Shown: piece after piece, positions 36,622-45,890 of the stretch
How positions within the stretch are numbered: the stretch's first letter is position 1
Layout of the letters: each line of letters opens with the position of its first letter
From: CALODP01 sp942492055
Lineage (GTDB): Bacteria > Bacteroidota > Ignavibacteria > Ignavibacteriales > Melioribacteraceae
Direction of reading: 5' to 3'
NCBI GenBank assembly: GCA_942492055.1
Contig: CALODP010000015.1
Span: 496,001-560,000, forward strand
DNA: 64,000 bases
Made by a program: the position numbers and the translations under genes
Notes under the pieces: model-generated
Database searches by the model: none
Seen by the model: the letters and a program-made list of their open reading frames with translations, nothing else
Told to the model about the DNA's origin: nothing

Positions 36622-37535
36622 GTAATATAGATTTATCGGTTTCGCTTGGAAAACTAAAGCTGAAGAATCCGATTATGTTGGCTTCCGGCACTGTCGGGTA
36701 CGGGAATGAAATTTCCAATTTTACCGACCTAAGCAAAATCGGAGCGATTGTAACAAAATCTGTTTCGTTAAAACCGAGAAAAGGGAACCCACCTCAGCGT
36801 GTATTTGAAACGTCTTCGGGAATGTTGAACGCTATAGGGCTTGCTAATGTTGGGGTTGAGGAGTTTATAAAAACGAAAATTCCTTTTCTCGAAAAAGTAC
36901 ACTCTACGGTGATTTGCAATATCGCCGCAAGTTCGATAGAAGAATATGTAGAATGCGCGAAAATATTGGACGCTGAGGATACAATAAAAGGTTTTGAAAT
37001 TAATATTTCATGCCCGAACGTGAAAGAAGGGGGCTTGACTTTCGGAAATGATGTTAAAGCAGTAGGAAGAATAACCGAGCAGGTTCGCGCCGTTACGGAT
37101 AAGCCTTTGATCATTAAGTTATCTCCGAACAATTTTAATATAGCCGACTTCGCTCAAGTAGCTAAAGACGAAGGGGCGGACGCGGTATCAGCGATTAACA
37201 CACTAATCGGAACGGCCTTCAATATTTGGACACGAAAGCCAATAATAAAAAATGTTACGGGCGGTTTATCAGGCCCTGCAATCAAACCGGTCGCGTTAGC
37301 GAAAGTTTTGGAGATTAGCAGAAAAGTTGATATCCCGATTATCGGAATTGGCGGAATAATGAATTGGAAGGACGCAGTTGAATTTATGATTTGCGGCGCT
37401 TCCGCATTTGAATTGGGAACGGTTAATTTCGTTAACCCGAACGCCGGGAACGAAATGATAGATGATTTGATTGAATATTGTAAGAAAGTCGGAGTTACAA
37501 AACTATCCGATATTACAGCCACATATGAATTATAA
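36618..37535 (+). CDS. pyrD: Dihydroorotate dehydrogenase, class 1B catalytic subunit
   Basis: This 305-residue FMN barrel enzyme oxidises dihydroorotate to orotate. Class 1 features are NPIMLASGTVGYG, KSVSLKPRKGNPPQR and the catalytic Cys in NISCPNVKEGG. The barrel continues with IKLSPN, GGLSGPAIKPVAL and IIGIGGIMNWKDA. Adjacent pyrK confirms the NAD-dependent class 1B heterotetramer. It is one base before the folC start. Confidence 0.95.
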   Translation: MSNIDLSVSLGKLKLKNPIMLASGTVGYGNEISNFTDLSKIGAIVTKSVSLKPRKGNPPQRVFETSSGMLNAIGLANVGVEEFIKTKIPFLEKVHSTVICNIAASSIEEYVECAKILDAEDTIKGFEINISCPNVKEGGLTFGNDVKAVGRITEQVRAVTDKPLIIKLSPNNFNIADFAQVAKDEGADAVSAINTLIGTAFNIWTRKPIIKNVTGGLSGPAIKPVALAKVLEISRKVDIPIIGIGGIMNWKDAVEFMICGASAFELGTVNFVNPNAGNEMIDDLIEYCKKVGVTKLSDITATYEL

Positions 37536-37536
37536 G

Positions 37537-38814
37537 ATGTCAACAGAAGAAGCTTTGGAAAAATTGTTTTCGCTCCATCAATTCGGAGTGAAATTAGGAT
37601 TGGATAACGTTGTTGAGTTATTCGAACATATTGGAAATCCTCAAAAAAAGTTAAAGGCAATTCACATTGCCGGGTCTAACGGAAAAGGGAGTACAGCCTC
37701 ATTTACGGCAAGTATATTGAAGGAAGCCGGGTATAAAGTCGGGCTCTATACTTCTCCTCATTTTGTCAGATACAATGAAAGGATAAGAGTAAACGGTGTT
37801 ACAATACCGGATGATTACGTTGCCGGGTTTCTTGACGGACTGTGGGAGTATATTGAGGAAAAAGGTTCAACCTTTTTTGAAGTAACCACAGCATTGGCCT
37901 TCCAATATTTCGTAGATATGAATGTTGACTATGCGGTAATAGAAACCGGATTGGGTGGACGTTTGGACGCGACTAATGTTTTGGATCCGGTTGCCTCAGT
38001 AATAACTACAATTAGTCATGAGCACTCTCATATTCTCGGGAACACTCTTCATGAAATAGCTTTGGAGAAAGCGGGGATAATAAAACCGGGCAGAGAATCT
38101 TTTATCGGATTTATGGAACCGGAAGCCGAGGCCGCGTTGTTAAGTAAATGCGCAGAGAATAATTCGAAAAGTTTTTTGCTCAAGAATTTTACTCAAGTAG
38201 ATGAAGACTCCGCGAATATTGTTATTGATGAGTTCCATTGTTCCGTATATGATTTGCCGTTAAAGGGGAAGCATCAATTTGCCAATTCCGCTTTGGCGAT
38301 TTTGACTTTGAACAAAGCCCTTGGTTTAACGGATTGGGATATTATAAAAAAAGGGTTGAAGAATGTTCTTACTAATAGTGGCTTGCAAGGGCGTTATGAA
38401 AAAATAAAAACGTCACCAACGTTGTTGATAGACGCAGCTCATAACATTGAGGGAATTGAGTCTTTTACGCATGAGTTTAAGAAAGAATATAAATCATACA
38501 CAAAGCGTAAGCTAATTTTCGGCGCGATGAAAGATAAAGAGATTCGAAAAATGTTGAGCGAATTGAAGAATTATTTTGATGAGATCTTTGTTACTACAAT
38601 AGATTATTCGAGAGCTTCATCGGTTGAGGAACTTTTGAGTATATCCGATGAGTTGGGAATAAAAGCAAAGGGGCTGACTGATCCGGCCGAGGATGTGATA
38701 CATTTTTTGTCGGAAGGGAACGAAAAGGATTGTTTGGTGGTTTTAGGAAGCATATATATGCTTGGTGACATAAAATCAAAAATAATCGGAAAAGGACTTG
38801 ACATTTTAAACTAA
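37537..38814 (+). CDS. folC: Folylpolyglutamate synthase / dihydrofolate synthase
   Basis: This 425-residue Mur-ligase-fold enzyme adds glutamate to folates. The P-loop is HIAGSNGKGSTASFTASIL, followed by GLYTSPHFVRYNERIRV, ETGLGGRLDATN and the C-terminal DAAHNIEGI. The start ATG 37537 lies just after the pyrD stop; a longer in-frame TTG start would overlap pyrD. The length is typical. It belongs to the pyrK-pyrD-folC run. Confidence 0.92.
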   Translation: MSTEEALEKLFSLHQFGVKLGLDNVVELFEHIGNPQKKLKAIHIAGSNGKGSTASFTASILKEAGYKVGLYTSPHFVRYNERIRVNGVTIPDDYVAGFLDGLWEYIEEKGSTFFEVTTALAFQYFVDMNVDYAVIETGLGGRLDATNVLDPVASVITTISHEHSHILGNTLHEIALEKAGIIKPGRESFIGFMEPEAEAALLSKCAENNSKSFLLKNFTQVDEDSANIVIDEFHCSVYDLPLKGKHQFANSALAILTLNKALGLTDWDIIKKGLKNVLTNSGLQGRYEKIKTSPTLLIDAAHNIEGIESFTHEFKKEYKSYTKRKLIFGAMKDKEIRKMLSELKNYFDEIFVTTIDYSRASSVEELLSISDELGIKAKGLTDPAEDVIHFLSEGNEKDCLVVLGSIYMLGDIKSKIIGKGLDILN

Positions 38815-38965
38815 TTGGGGTAAGTTTTCAATGGACCTCTTGTTCCTTTCAACAAGTTCCAAAATCTTATTTACATTATAATAAAAATCAGAATTATCCC
38901 CTTATACTAGTCTATAATTTTTTAACCAAAATATAAGTAAAAATAAATACATAGGATTTAAAGCT

Positions 38966-40219
38966 ATGCCGATGGATATTTCAGCCTTGCAGTCGAAGAA
39001 GATTGTAGATCTTCATAAGATTGCGAAAGATTATAATATTTCGGGTTACAGTGATTTACGAAAACAAGATCTAATATTCAGGATCTTAGAAGCGCAAACG
39101 AAAAAGGACGGTTTAACATTTTCAAAAGGAGTGTTGGAAGTATTAGCTGACGGATACGGATTCCTCAGATCTTCCGATTACAATTACCTTCCTTCACCTG
39201 ACGATATTTATGTTTCACCTTCTCAGATAAAACGCTTTAGTTTACGTACCGGAGACTTTGTAAGTGGTCAGGTAAGACCACCAAAAGAGGGGGAACGCTT
39301 CTTTGCGTTGCTAAGAGTCGAAGCCGTTAATGGAAAAGACCCCGAAGCTGTCCGCGAAAGAACCTTATTCGATAACCTTACACCACTTTACCCGACAAAA
39401 AGATTAAAATTAGAATCAGCACCCGGTGAATATTCCATGAGAGTAATTGATATGCTTTCTCCTATCGGTAAAGGGCAGAGAGGACTTATCGTTGCGCCTC
39501 CTAAGACTGGTAAGACGATCTTGTTACAGAAGATCGCGAACTCAATTAGTAGAAATCATCCTGAAGTAAAGCTGATAATTCTATTGATTGATGAGCGTCC
39601 CGAAGAGGTGACTGATATGCAGAGATCCGTACAAGCTGAAGTTATCAGTTCCACATTCGATGAGCCTGCGGAAAGACACGTTCAAGTTGCCAATATGGTT
39701 ATTGAAAAAGCTAAGAGAATGGTTGAGGCAAATGATGATGTTGTTATCCTTTTGGATAGTATCACACGTTTGGCTCGAGCCCACAATACGACTGTGCCTC
39801 ATAGTGGTAGAATTCTTTCCGGTGGTGTTGACGCTAACGCATTACAAAAACCGAAAAGATTTTTCGGGGCTGCCAGAAACACGGAAGATGGTGGTTCTTT
39901 AACAATTATCGCTACTGCTTTGATCGAGACCGGTAGTAGAATGGATGAGGTTATCTTTGAAGAATTCAAAGGTACCGGTAATATGGAACTTGTACTTGAT
40001 AGAGATCTTTCCGATAGAAGAGTATTCCCTGCTATAGGAGTGAATAGATCAGGTACCAGAAAAGAAGAACTACTATTGAAAGAAGACGAACTCCAGAAAA
40101 TCTGGATTCTTCGCAAAATTCTTAGTGAGTTCGATTCAATCGAAGCAATGGAATTCTTACTCGATAAGATGAGAGGAACTAGAAAGAATAAAGAATTCCT
40201 TGATAGCATGAATAGCTAA
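38966..40219 (+). CDS. rho: Transcription termination factor Rho
   Basis: This 417-residue hexameric helicase ends untranslated or stalled transcripts. The N-terminal helical domain (SKKIVDLHKIAKDYNISG) is followed by the RNA-binding cold-shock fold, DGYGFLRSSDYNYLPSPDDIYVS. The ATPase has Walker A APPKTGKTILLQKIA, Walker B VVILLDSITRLARAHN and the Q/R-loop region SGGVDANALQKPKRFFGAARN. No long disordered insert is present. A 151-base gap upstream may hold its promoter and leader. Confidence 0.97.
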   Translation: MPMDISALQSKKIVDLHKIAKDYNISGYSDLRKQDLIFRILEAQTKKDGLTFSKGVLEVLADGYGFLRSSDYNYLPSPDDIYVSPSQIKRFSLRTGDFVSGQVRPPKEGERFFALLRVEAVNGKDPEAVRERTLFDNLTPLYPTKRLKLESAPGEYSMRVIDMLSPIGKGQRGLIVAPPKTGKTILLQKIANSISRNHPEVKLIILLIDERPEEVTDMQRSVQAEVISSTFDEPAERHVQVANMVIEKAKRMVEANDDVVILLDSITRLARAHNTTVPHSGRILSGGVDANALQKPKRFFGAARNTEDGGSLTIIATALIETGSRMDEVIFEEFKGTGNMELVLDRDLSDRRVFPAIGVNRSGTRKEELLLKEDELQKIWILRKILSEFDSIEAMEFLLDKMRGTRKNKEFLDSMNS

Positions 40220-40295
40220 TTTTATTTCCAGAAACATCTAGACGGCATAGACTGTAAAACTTTGTGATAATCCGAAATAATCACAAACTTCTGAT

Positions 40296-41528
40296 ATGAT
40301 AAAAAAGATAAGCTTAATACTCTTGGTTCTTTTCAATGTGGCATTTGCCCAGGAAGGACCAAGAGGTATATTTATAGAAACTCACCAGTTTCGAGTTAGT
40401 GACTCTACTAATACTTGCTACGTTAGTTGCAAAATTCCATACGACAGATTAATATTTTTGAAGAATGGTGGTGGATACCATTCGGCGTTTAATTTCGCGG
40501 TTGAAGTTACGAAAAATGACACCGTTGTTGTAAGGGATAATTTGGATGTTGATGTAGTTGTTGATACGTATGAGGAGACTAACGCAGCTCAATTGTTTTA
40601 CGAAGGATTGCTTTCTTTTGATATTCCTTTCGGAAAATACAATTTAGTACCGGTAGTAACCAATCTGAATACTCAGAAGAGTCACAGAATACAACCGATA
40701 ACCATTGATGTTTCCTCGGACGCTTTGTTGAAGCCTTTCATCATCGACTCACGAAAATATGAATGCGCTGGTGATTCGTTAGTCGCCTTAATTAATTTCC
40801 AGGAATCAGTCCCTTTTTCGGTGGATAATTACGCGATGATTATTGCGGCTCCGAAAAAAACAATCGAAGGGATATCGGTTGAGTTCAGGCAAAAGGATTC
40901 TTTGAAAGTAACCTGCGAAGGAAAATTTGTTGCGGAAGGAAAAGCCGGAATAAACAAGTGTGGTAATCGTATTGTATTTACTGCGGATAACGGACACAAG
41001 CCTGTAGATTTCTTTCTATTCAATGATTTCAGTAGCAAGTTGAGTGAAGGAGCTGCTGAGGTTTTGGTATTGACCGGCAAGGATTCTCTTAAGTTTCCAA
41101 TTAATGTCTACTGGGTTGATAAGCCGGTTTCCTTATATCATCACGAATTTGCCATCGAAATACTTGAAAATATCGACAGCTATAAAAACGTAAGAAAACT
41201 TCTAAATGAAGATGAAGAGAGATATTACGAGAAGCTGACCGAATATTGGGAAAAGTATGATCGCAACAAAGCTACTGCTTTTAATGAAATTATGGCGGAG
41301 TTTTATAACAGAGTTGATTATTCCGTTGAAAAGTTCGGAACGATAAATAATAACGGGGCTAAAACCGATCGCGGAAAGATTTATGTTAAATTCGGGCCTC
41401 CGGATAGAACTTCCAGAAAGTATACCGGAAAGGATAAAATAATCGAAGTCTGGCATTACGACAAAATAAAGAAGGAATTCTATTTTGCCGACGAATCCGG
41501 ATTGGGTAATTTTTTATTGATAAAATAG
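40296..41528 (+). CDS. Secreted GWxTD-domain protein
   Basis: This 410-residue protein has a signal peptide, MIKKISLILLVLFNVAFAQ. The final part carries NNGAKTDRGKIYVKFGPPD, which corresponds to the GWxTD motif with the Trp replaced by Ala. The domain occurs in FCB-group bacteria and its role is unknown; an envelope or surface function is assumed from the signal. Residues 30-290 look beta-rich. Its stop is immediately followed by the pdxA ATG, so the two are likely co-transcribed. Confidence 0.8.
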   Translation: MIKKISLILLVLFNVAFAQEGPRGIFIETHQFRVSDSTNTCYVSCKIPYDRLIFLKNGGGYHSAFNFAVEVTKNDTVVVRDNLDVDVVVDTYEETNAAQLFYEGLLSFDIPFGKYNLVPVVTNLNTQKSHRIQPITIDVSSDALLKPFIIDSRKYECAGDSLVALINFQESVPFSVDNYAMIIAAPKKTIEGISVEFRQKDSLKVTCEGKFVAEGKAGINKCGNRIVFTADNGHKPVDFFLFNDFSSKLSEGAAEVLVLTGKDSLKFPINVYWVDKPVSLYHHEFAIEILENIDSYKNVRKLLNEDEERYYEKLTEYWEKYDRNKATAFNEIMAEFYNRVDYSVEKFGTINNNGAKTDRGKIYVKFGPPDRTSRKYTGKDKIIEVWHYDKIKKEFYFADESGLGNFLLIK

Positions 41529-42521
41529 ATGAAAACATTTGTATTTACCTGTGGTGATGTTAACGGAATAGGGCCAGAGATTTGCATAAAGGCTCTGAAC
41601 CGCTTGACAAAAGAGGGAAAGGATAGATTTATCCTTTTGCTCCCTGAGAATATCCTCTGTTCTCTCAAAGAGATTCTCCCTATTGAATTTGATTATAGAG
41701 TATCAAGTGGTGTAGTCGGGTTCACCGACTCTTCCGTTATCGTAATAGATTCTTTTGATACCGAATATGATCCTCAATACGGAGCGACATCGGTGGAAGC
41801 CGGTGATATCAGTTTCAAGGCGATACAGAAAGGGGTTGAGCTATGTAGTTCCGGAATAGCGGACACGATGATTACCGCTCCAATCAGTAAGAAGGGAATA
41901 CAACTTGCCGGGCACGATTTCCCCGGGCACACAGAAATGCTTGCCGAGTGGACAGGAGCAGATGATTTTGTAATGACTTTTGTCGCCGATCAATTCAGAT
42001 GCGCTTTGGCTACTATTCACGAACCGATACGCAAAGTTTCTTCAATTCTGAGCGAAGATGTTATTATCGGGAAGGTGGGTATTGTTAATGAAATGCTCAA
42101 AAAAGATTTCGATATATCTAATCCGAAGATAGCTGTTCTCGGATTGAACCCGCATGCCGGAGAGGATGGTAAGATAGGTAAGGAAGAGAATGAAATAATC
42201 CGACCCGCCATTGCCACACTCAAGAAGAAGGGAATAGCAGCGGAAGGGCCGTTTGTACCGGATGCCTTTTTCGGAAATCATATGCATAATAATTATGATC
42301 TGATTTTCGGGATGTATCACGATCAGGTTCTTATTCCGTTTAAGATGACTGCCTTCAATACCGGCGTAAATTATACTGCCGGATTACCGATCGTTCGCAC
42401 ATCTCCCGATCACGGAACCGCTTTTGATATTGCCGGCAAAGGGGAAGCGGATCCCGAGAGTATATTATGCGCGTTTCGTCTGGCCAAAGAGATAGTTACT
42501 CACAGAGGTTCCAAAGGATGA
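41529..42521 (+). CDS. pdxA: 4-hydroxythreonine-4-phosphate dehydrogenase
   Basis: This 330-residue enzyme acts in pyridoxal phosphate synthesis. Recognisable segments include TCGDVNGIGPEICIKAL, TAPISKKGIQLAGHDFPGHTEMLAE, LGLNPHAGEDGKIGKEE and PDHGTAFDIAGKGEADPES. Metal ligands are the His in the GHTEM region, the His in MYHDQVLIPFK and a third in GNHMHNN. It starts directly after the GWxTD gene and overlaps the methyltransferase ATG. Confidence 0.93.
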   Translation: MKTFVFTCGDVNGIGPEICIKALNRLTKEGKDRFILLLPENILCSLKEILPIEFDYRVSSGVVGFTDSSVIVIDSFDTEYDPQYGATSVEAGDISFKAIQKGVELCSSGIADTMITAPISKKGIQLAGHDFPGHTEMLAEWTGADDFVMTFVADQFRCALATIHEPIRKVSSILSEDVIIGKVGIVNEMLKKDFDISNPKIAVLGLNPHAGEDGKIGKEENEIIRPAIATLKKKGIAAEGPFVPDAFFGNHMHNNYDLIFGMYHDQVLIPFKMTAFNTGVNYTAGLPIVRTSPDHGTAFDIAGKGEADPESILCAFRLAKEIVTHRGSKG

Positions 42522-43243
42522 AGGATATTACACAATACAAGCATATAGCGAAAATATATAAGCGCTTGATGAGACTAATCGATTATTCTTCGTGGGCGGA
42601 GTATCTTCACGATATTTTTATCGATTATGAATTGGAAACGAATACTGTTCTGGAACTTGCGGCCGGTACCGGAGACCTTTCGAAGAATCTGAAAAAGTAT
42701 TTCGATAACGTGATAGTATCCGATTTGTCTCTTCCGATGCTTAAGATGATTGATGATAATGAGTTGCCGAAAATTTGTTGCGATATGACGCGACTTCCTT
42801 TCAAGAGAAAGTTCGATTTTATTATCTCCACATTCGATAGTGTGAATTACCTTACGGAGTCGGAGCAATTGAGGGATCTGTTTCGTGAGGTCTTTGCAAT
42901 ATTAAGTGACGACGGGGTTTTTACGTTTGATGTTAGCCTGGAGAATAACAGTCTGAAGCACCTTAAGCATCTCAACAGAAGAGGGAAATACGAGGGGATA
43001 AAGTATATTCAGAAGAGTGTTTATTCCGAAGAAGAGAGAATTCATAGAAATTACTTCACCCTTTCTCTTGATAATGGCGAAATAATTGAGGAAGTTCATA
43101 CCCAAAGAATTTACGAATTCGAGCTTTACTTCGATTTGTTGGAAGAAGCCGGATTTTATATCTCGGAATGTCTCGACGCGTTTTCGTTTGAGACGGGGCA
43201 CTCCAAGAGTGATCGAGTGCAATTTGTAGTAAGAAAGAATTAG
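42518..43243 (+). CDS. SAM-dependent class I methyltransferase
   Basis: This 241-residue protein starts at ATG 42518, which overlaps the pdxA stop as ATGA. SAM motif I is VLELAAGTGDLSKNLKKYFD (about residues 45-65), followed by VSDLSLPMLKM and, as motif IV, DFIISTFDSVNYL. The downstream beta sandwich resembles that of ubiE-like and SpoU-unrelated small-molecule methyltransferases. The target is unknown. It sits between pdxA and ftsE. Confidence 0.82.
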   Translation: MKDITQYKHIAKIYKRLMRLIDYSSWAEYLHDIFIDYELETNTVLELAAGTGDLSKNLKKYFDNVIVSDLSLPMLKMIDDNELPKICCDMTRLPFKRKFDFIISTFDSVNYLTESEQLRDLFREVFAILSDDGVFTFDVSLENNSLKHLKHLNRRGKYEGIKYIQKSVYSEEERIHRNYFTLSLDNGEIIEEVHTQRIYEFELYFDLLEEAGFYISECLDAFSFETGHSKSDRVQFVVRKN

Positions 43244-43250
43244 AAAAAGT

Positions 43251-43931
43251 ATGCTATCATTTAACAATGTCGAATATCGCTACAGCAATCAGCCTGTCTT
43301 TACCGATCTATCAATGAAGGTAGAGCAAGGGGAGTTTGTTTTTCTTATCGGGAAGAGTGGGGCGGGGAAGACTACCCTGATGCAGATGATCTATATGAAT
43401 CTTATGCCTCAAGGGGGATATGTTGAATTCGATGAATACAATTCCGAAACAATTACTTCCAAGCAGCTACCTTTTCTGCGAAGGAAAATCGGGATAATTT
43501 TTCAGGATTTTAAGTTACTCGAAGATAGAAATGTTTACGATAATCTCGCGTTCATTTTGCAGATAACCGGTGTTCCGAAAAAGCAGATTAAGAAGAAGGT
43601 ATTTCAAGTGCTTACCGATGTAGGGCTAGCGCATAAACAGAAGAATATGCCGCATCAGCTTTCGGGAGGGGAGAAGCAGAGAGTAGCAATCGCCCGCGCG
43701 ATAATAAACGATCCCAAATTGATATTGGCCGATGAGCCTACCGGTAATCTTGATCCGGAAACTTCGGAAGAGATATTGAGTATTTTGAAGAAGATCGGGG
43801 CAAGAGGAACATCAATAATACTGGCGACTCATAATTATGAGTTTGTTAGAAAAATACCCGCGAAGATTTATAAGCTGCAAGAAGGAAAAGCGGTTAAGGT
43901 CGTTCTTAAGAAGAAGAGCAATAACCGCTAA
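43251..43931 (+). CDS. ftsE: FtsE-like ABC ATPase
   Basis: This 226-residue ATPase has Walker A IGKSGAGKTTLMQM, Q-loop IIFQDFKLLEDR, signature QLSGGEKQRVAIARAI, Walker B LILADEPTGNLDPE and switch His LATHNYEF. The sequence around KLLEDRNVYDNLAF is typical of FtsE, the partner of FtsX in division-site peptidoglycan hydrolase control. No ftsX follows; the next gene is on the other strand. LolD is an alternative, since the two families are close. Confidence 0.8.
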   Translation: MLSFNNVEYRYSNQPVFTDLSMKVEQGEFVFLIGKSGAGKTTLMQMIYMNLMPQGGYVEFDEYNSETITSKQLPFLRRKIGIIFQDFKLLEDRNVYDNLAFILQITGVPKKQIKKKVFQVLTDVGLAHKQKNMPHQLSGGEKQRVAIARAIINDPKLILADEPTGNLDPETSEEILSILKKIGARGTSIILATHNYEFVRKIPAKIYKLQEGKAVKVVLKKKSNNR

Positions 43932-43938
43932 CAAAATT

Positions 43939-44586
43939 CTATTTTAGTTTTTCCAAAATATCTTTCGAAATTTCCTCTATCGGTTTAGTACCATCTATGC
44001 CGATGATAACTGCTGAATCCTTGAAGAATTCGAATACCGGGGAGGTAAGATCGTGATATACCTCTAGTCTGTGGCGAATAACATCTTCTTTGTCATCGTC
44101 ACGTGTGATGAAGCTCTTTTCAGCTCCGCATTTCTCACATTTGCTGGCGTCATCATCTAGTTTAAGATTGATAATATGTCCGCATTTGGAGCATGTTCTT
44201 CTACTTGAAAGACGATCTACAATAACATCGTCGGCAACATCAAGTTTAATGAGATAAGGTTTTTCAGCGTTCAATTCGTCAAAAATAGCCTTAAGTACTT
44301 TAGCCTGATCAATAGTTCGTGGGTATCCGTCGAGTATGAAACCATTCTGATTTTTCGTATCACTCAGAGTTTCCTTGATAAGTTCTCCCATAATAGTATC
44401 GGGAACCAATTCGCCTCTGTCCAAAATCGCCTTAACCTTAAGGCCGGTTTCTGTTTCGTTCTTAACAGCCTCTCTCAAAATGTCTCCGGTAGAGATATGA
44501 GGAATATTTAACTCGGAAGAAATAACCTTAGCCTGAGTTCCTTTCCCTGATCCCGGAGCGCCAAAAATAATAATACGCATTTCCAA
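43939..44586 (-). CDS. adk: Adenylate kinase with zinc-binding lid
   Basis: This 215-residue enzyme interconverts ATP, ADP and AMP. P-loop GAPGSGKGTQAKVI is at the N-terminus, and NMP-binding and core motifs STGDILREAV and LDGYPRTIDQA follow. The lid domain has four cysteines (CSKCGHI and CEKCGAE) that should bind zinc. It is convergent with ftsE across only seven bases, so the two mRNAs probably overlap. Confidence 0.96.
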   Translation of the reverse strand: MEMRIIIFGAPGSGKGTQAKVISSELNIPHISTGDILREAVKNETETGLKVKAILDRGELVPDTIMGELIKETLSDTKNQNGFILDGYPRTIDQAKVLKAIFDELNAEKPYLIKLDVADDVIVDRLSSRRTCSKCGHIINLKLDDDASKCEKCGAEKSFITRDDDKEDVIRHRLEVYHDLTSPVFEFFKDSAVIIGIDGTKPIEEISKDILEKLK

Positions 44587-44675
44587 AAACCTAATTAAGT
44601 TTGTAAATCAGTACAATCAAAACGTAAATCATAGTTCCAAATTTAACAAAAGTTGAGGAAATTTTTTTGATAAAT

Positions 44676-45158
44676 TTATTTTCCCGATTCTCCGGGGGAT
44701 TTACGCTTCTTCTCGAAAAAGTTTTTGAGCATTGCTTTTGCCTCGTTTTCGTAGATCCCGCTGAAAACATTTGGCTTGTGGTTGTATTTATTATCGTTCA
44801 GAAGGTCGTATAGAGAGCCACACGCGCCGAACTTAGGTTCGAAGGTGCCGAAGTATACGTTTCTGATTTTCGAAAGCAATATCGCCCCTGAGCACATTAC
44901 GCAGGGCTCGGCAGTAACGTAGAGATCGCATTCCTTTAGTTGTTTGCTTCCCAGATGGTTTGCCGCGGCGGTAATGGCAATTATCTCGGCGTGGGCAGTG
45001 GGATCTTTCATGCGTTCCACCTGGTTATAGCCTCTGCCGATTATTACGTTATCCCGAACAACAACCGCTCCTATAGGTATTTCACCTTCTTCGAATGCTT
45101 GTTCCGCTTCGTTTAGAGCAGCGAACATAAATTTGTAAGTGTTTTCTGAAAATAGCAA
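44676..45158 (-). CDS. tadA: tRNA adenosine(34) deaminase
   Basis: This 160-residue zinc deaminase converts A34 to inosine in tRNA-Arg(ACG). The active site is HAE (TAHAEIIAI) plus PCVMC (TAEPCVMCSGA), and the family ending FGACGSLYDLLND is present. It lies 40 bases from a tRNA-Arg gene whose anticodon is TCG, which is not its substrate. The C-terminus (KKRKSPGESGK) is basic. Confidence 0.92.
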   Translation of the reverse strand: MLFSENTYKFMFAALNEAEQAFEEGEIPIGAVVVRDNVIIGRGYNQVERMKDPTAHAEIIAITAAANHLGSKQLKECDLYVTAEPCVMCSGAILLSKIRNVYFGTFEPKFGACGSLYDLLNDNKYNHKPNVFSGIYENEAKAMLKNFFEKKRKSPGESGK

Positions 45159-45198
45159 GATGAGTAACCCGAATAATGATTATTTGAAGGGTGTTTTG

Positions 45199-45272
45199 TA
45201 CGCCCGGAAGGATTCGAACCCTCAACCCTCTGATCCGAAGTCAGATGCTCTATCCAATTGAGCTACGGGCGC
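45199..45272 (-). tRNA. tRNA-Arg (anticodon TCG)
   Basis: Read on the minus strand, the sequence folds as a standard cloverleaf. The acceptor is GCGCCCG with CGGGCGT (G1-U72 wobble), the D arm contains GCTCAATTGGATAGAGC, and the anticodon stem-loop is TCTGA-CTTCGGA-TCAGA. The T arm contains GGTTCGAATCC. The loop places TCG at 34-36, reading CGA-type Arg codons. CCA is not encoded. Confidence 0.95.
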
Positions 45273-45492
45273 GTAAACAAAACTTTTTCTCTTCCGTTAA
45301 TAGAATAGCAACAGAAAGAAGAGAAGCAAAATTACCTATTTTGTATGAATTATCAAAACTGTTTTTGATTTTCCTTGCAGTGATGTTTGGGGCGGGAGGG
45401 TTCGCTTTGGGCTTATGCAACTTCTGTGGAAGATAGATAAAAGATATTCTGTATTCAAATTGTTTTCGCCTTAGCGAGCAGTACTATGGGGT

Positions 45493-45518
45493 GTACTTTT
45501 GTCTTGATACAAAAGTAC
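45493..45518. repeat. Short perfect hairpin within a dispersed element
   Basis: TACTTTTGT (45494-45502) and ACAAAAGTA (45509-45517) form a 9-bp stem with a six-base loop. From memory, a closely similar sequence is frequent in intergenic regions of Bacteroidota. Confidence 0.75.
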
Positions 45519-45535
45519 CAAAAGATCAAGACTGT

Positions 45536-45663
45536 AAAAGAATCTCCTGAAATTCCACTCACTTCGCTAAAAGAGATAAACTCGCGGAACAAAGAACGTT
45601 CCACTCAAACAGTATCTCTTTCTTACGCTCAGCTCGTATAATTTCCGAGACGGAGATTCTTTT
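45536..45663. repeat. Large imperfect hairpin element, 128 bases
   Basis: AAAAGAATCTCC (45536-45547) pairs with GGAGATTCTTTT (45652-45663). Inside are AGAGATA (45572) with TATCTCT (45613) and GGAAC (45586) with GTTCC (45598). The nested order gives one long stem-loop. It carries no gene and could be a MITE-like element or structured RNA. Confidence 0.8.
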
Positions 45664-45791
45664 AAGGTCGGGAAGAGCCTGTCAGTGTGATTTGGGTTAA
45701 TGGGGCGCACCTAGCGGAGCTGAAATGGGGGGGGGGGAATGGAAAAGTCAGATAGATCGAAATATTGTGAAATAGAAGAATGTCGAACGTT

Positions 45792-45890
45792 CCCCCTTCT
45801 CTTGCTTTATCCCTCAAGAGAAGGGGGGTAGTCCTTGGATCCCGACAAGGTCGGTGAGGGATGAGTTTGGAGTGATTACTCTAGGATATT
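45792..45890. repeat. Hairpin plus dispersed repeat shared with 18.1 kb
   Basis: CCCCCTTCTCTTG and CAAGAGAAGGGGG form a perfect 13-bp stem with a ten-base loop. After it, GGATCCCGACAAGGTCGG and GAGGGATGAGTTTGGAGTGA closely match 18118-18160 near the CRISPR locus, where only part of the hairpin survives. Confidence 0.8.

Noticed and set aside
44676..45272. A functional pairing of tadA with the adjacent tRNA-Arg
   Set aside because: The tRNA anticodon is TCG, which has no A34, so it is not a TadA substrate; proximity is probably chance.
45191..45436. 81-residue frame covering the tRNA on the opposite strand
   Set aside because: It is antisense to a clear tRNA-Arg and has no family similarity.
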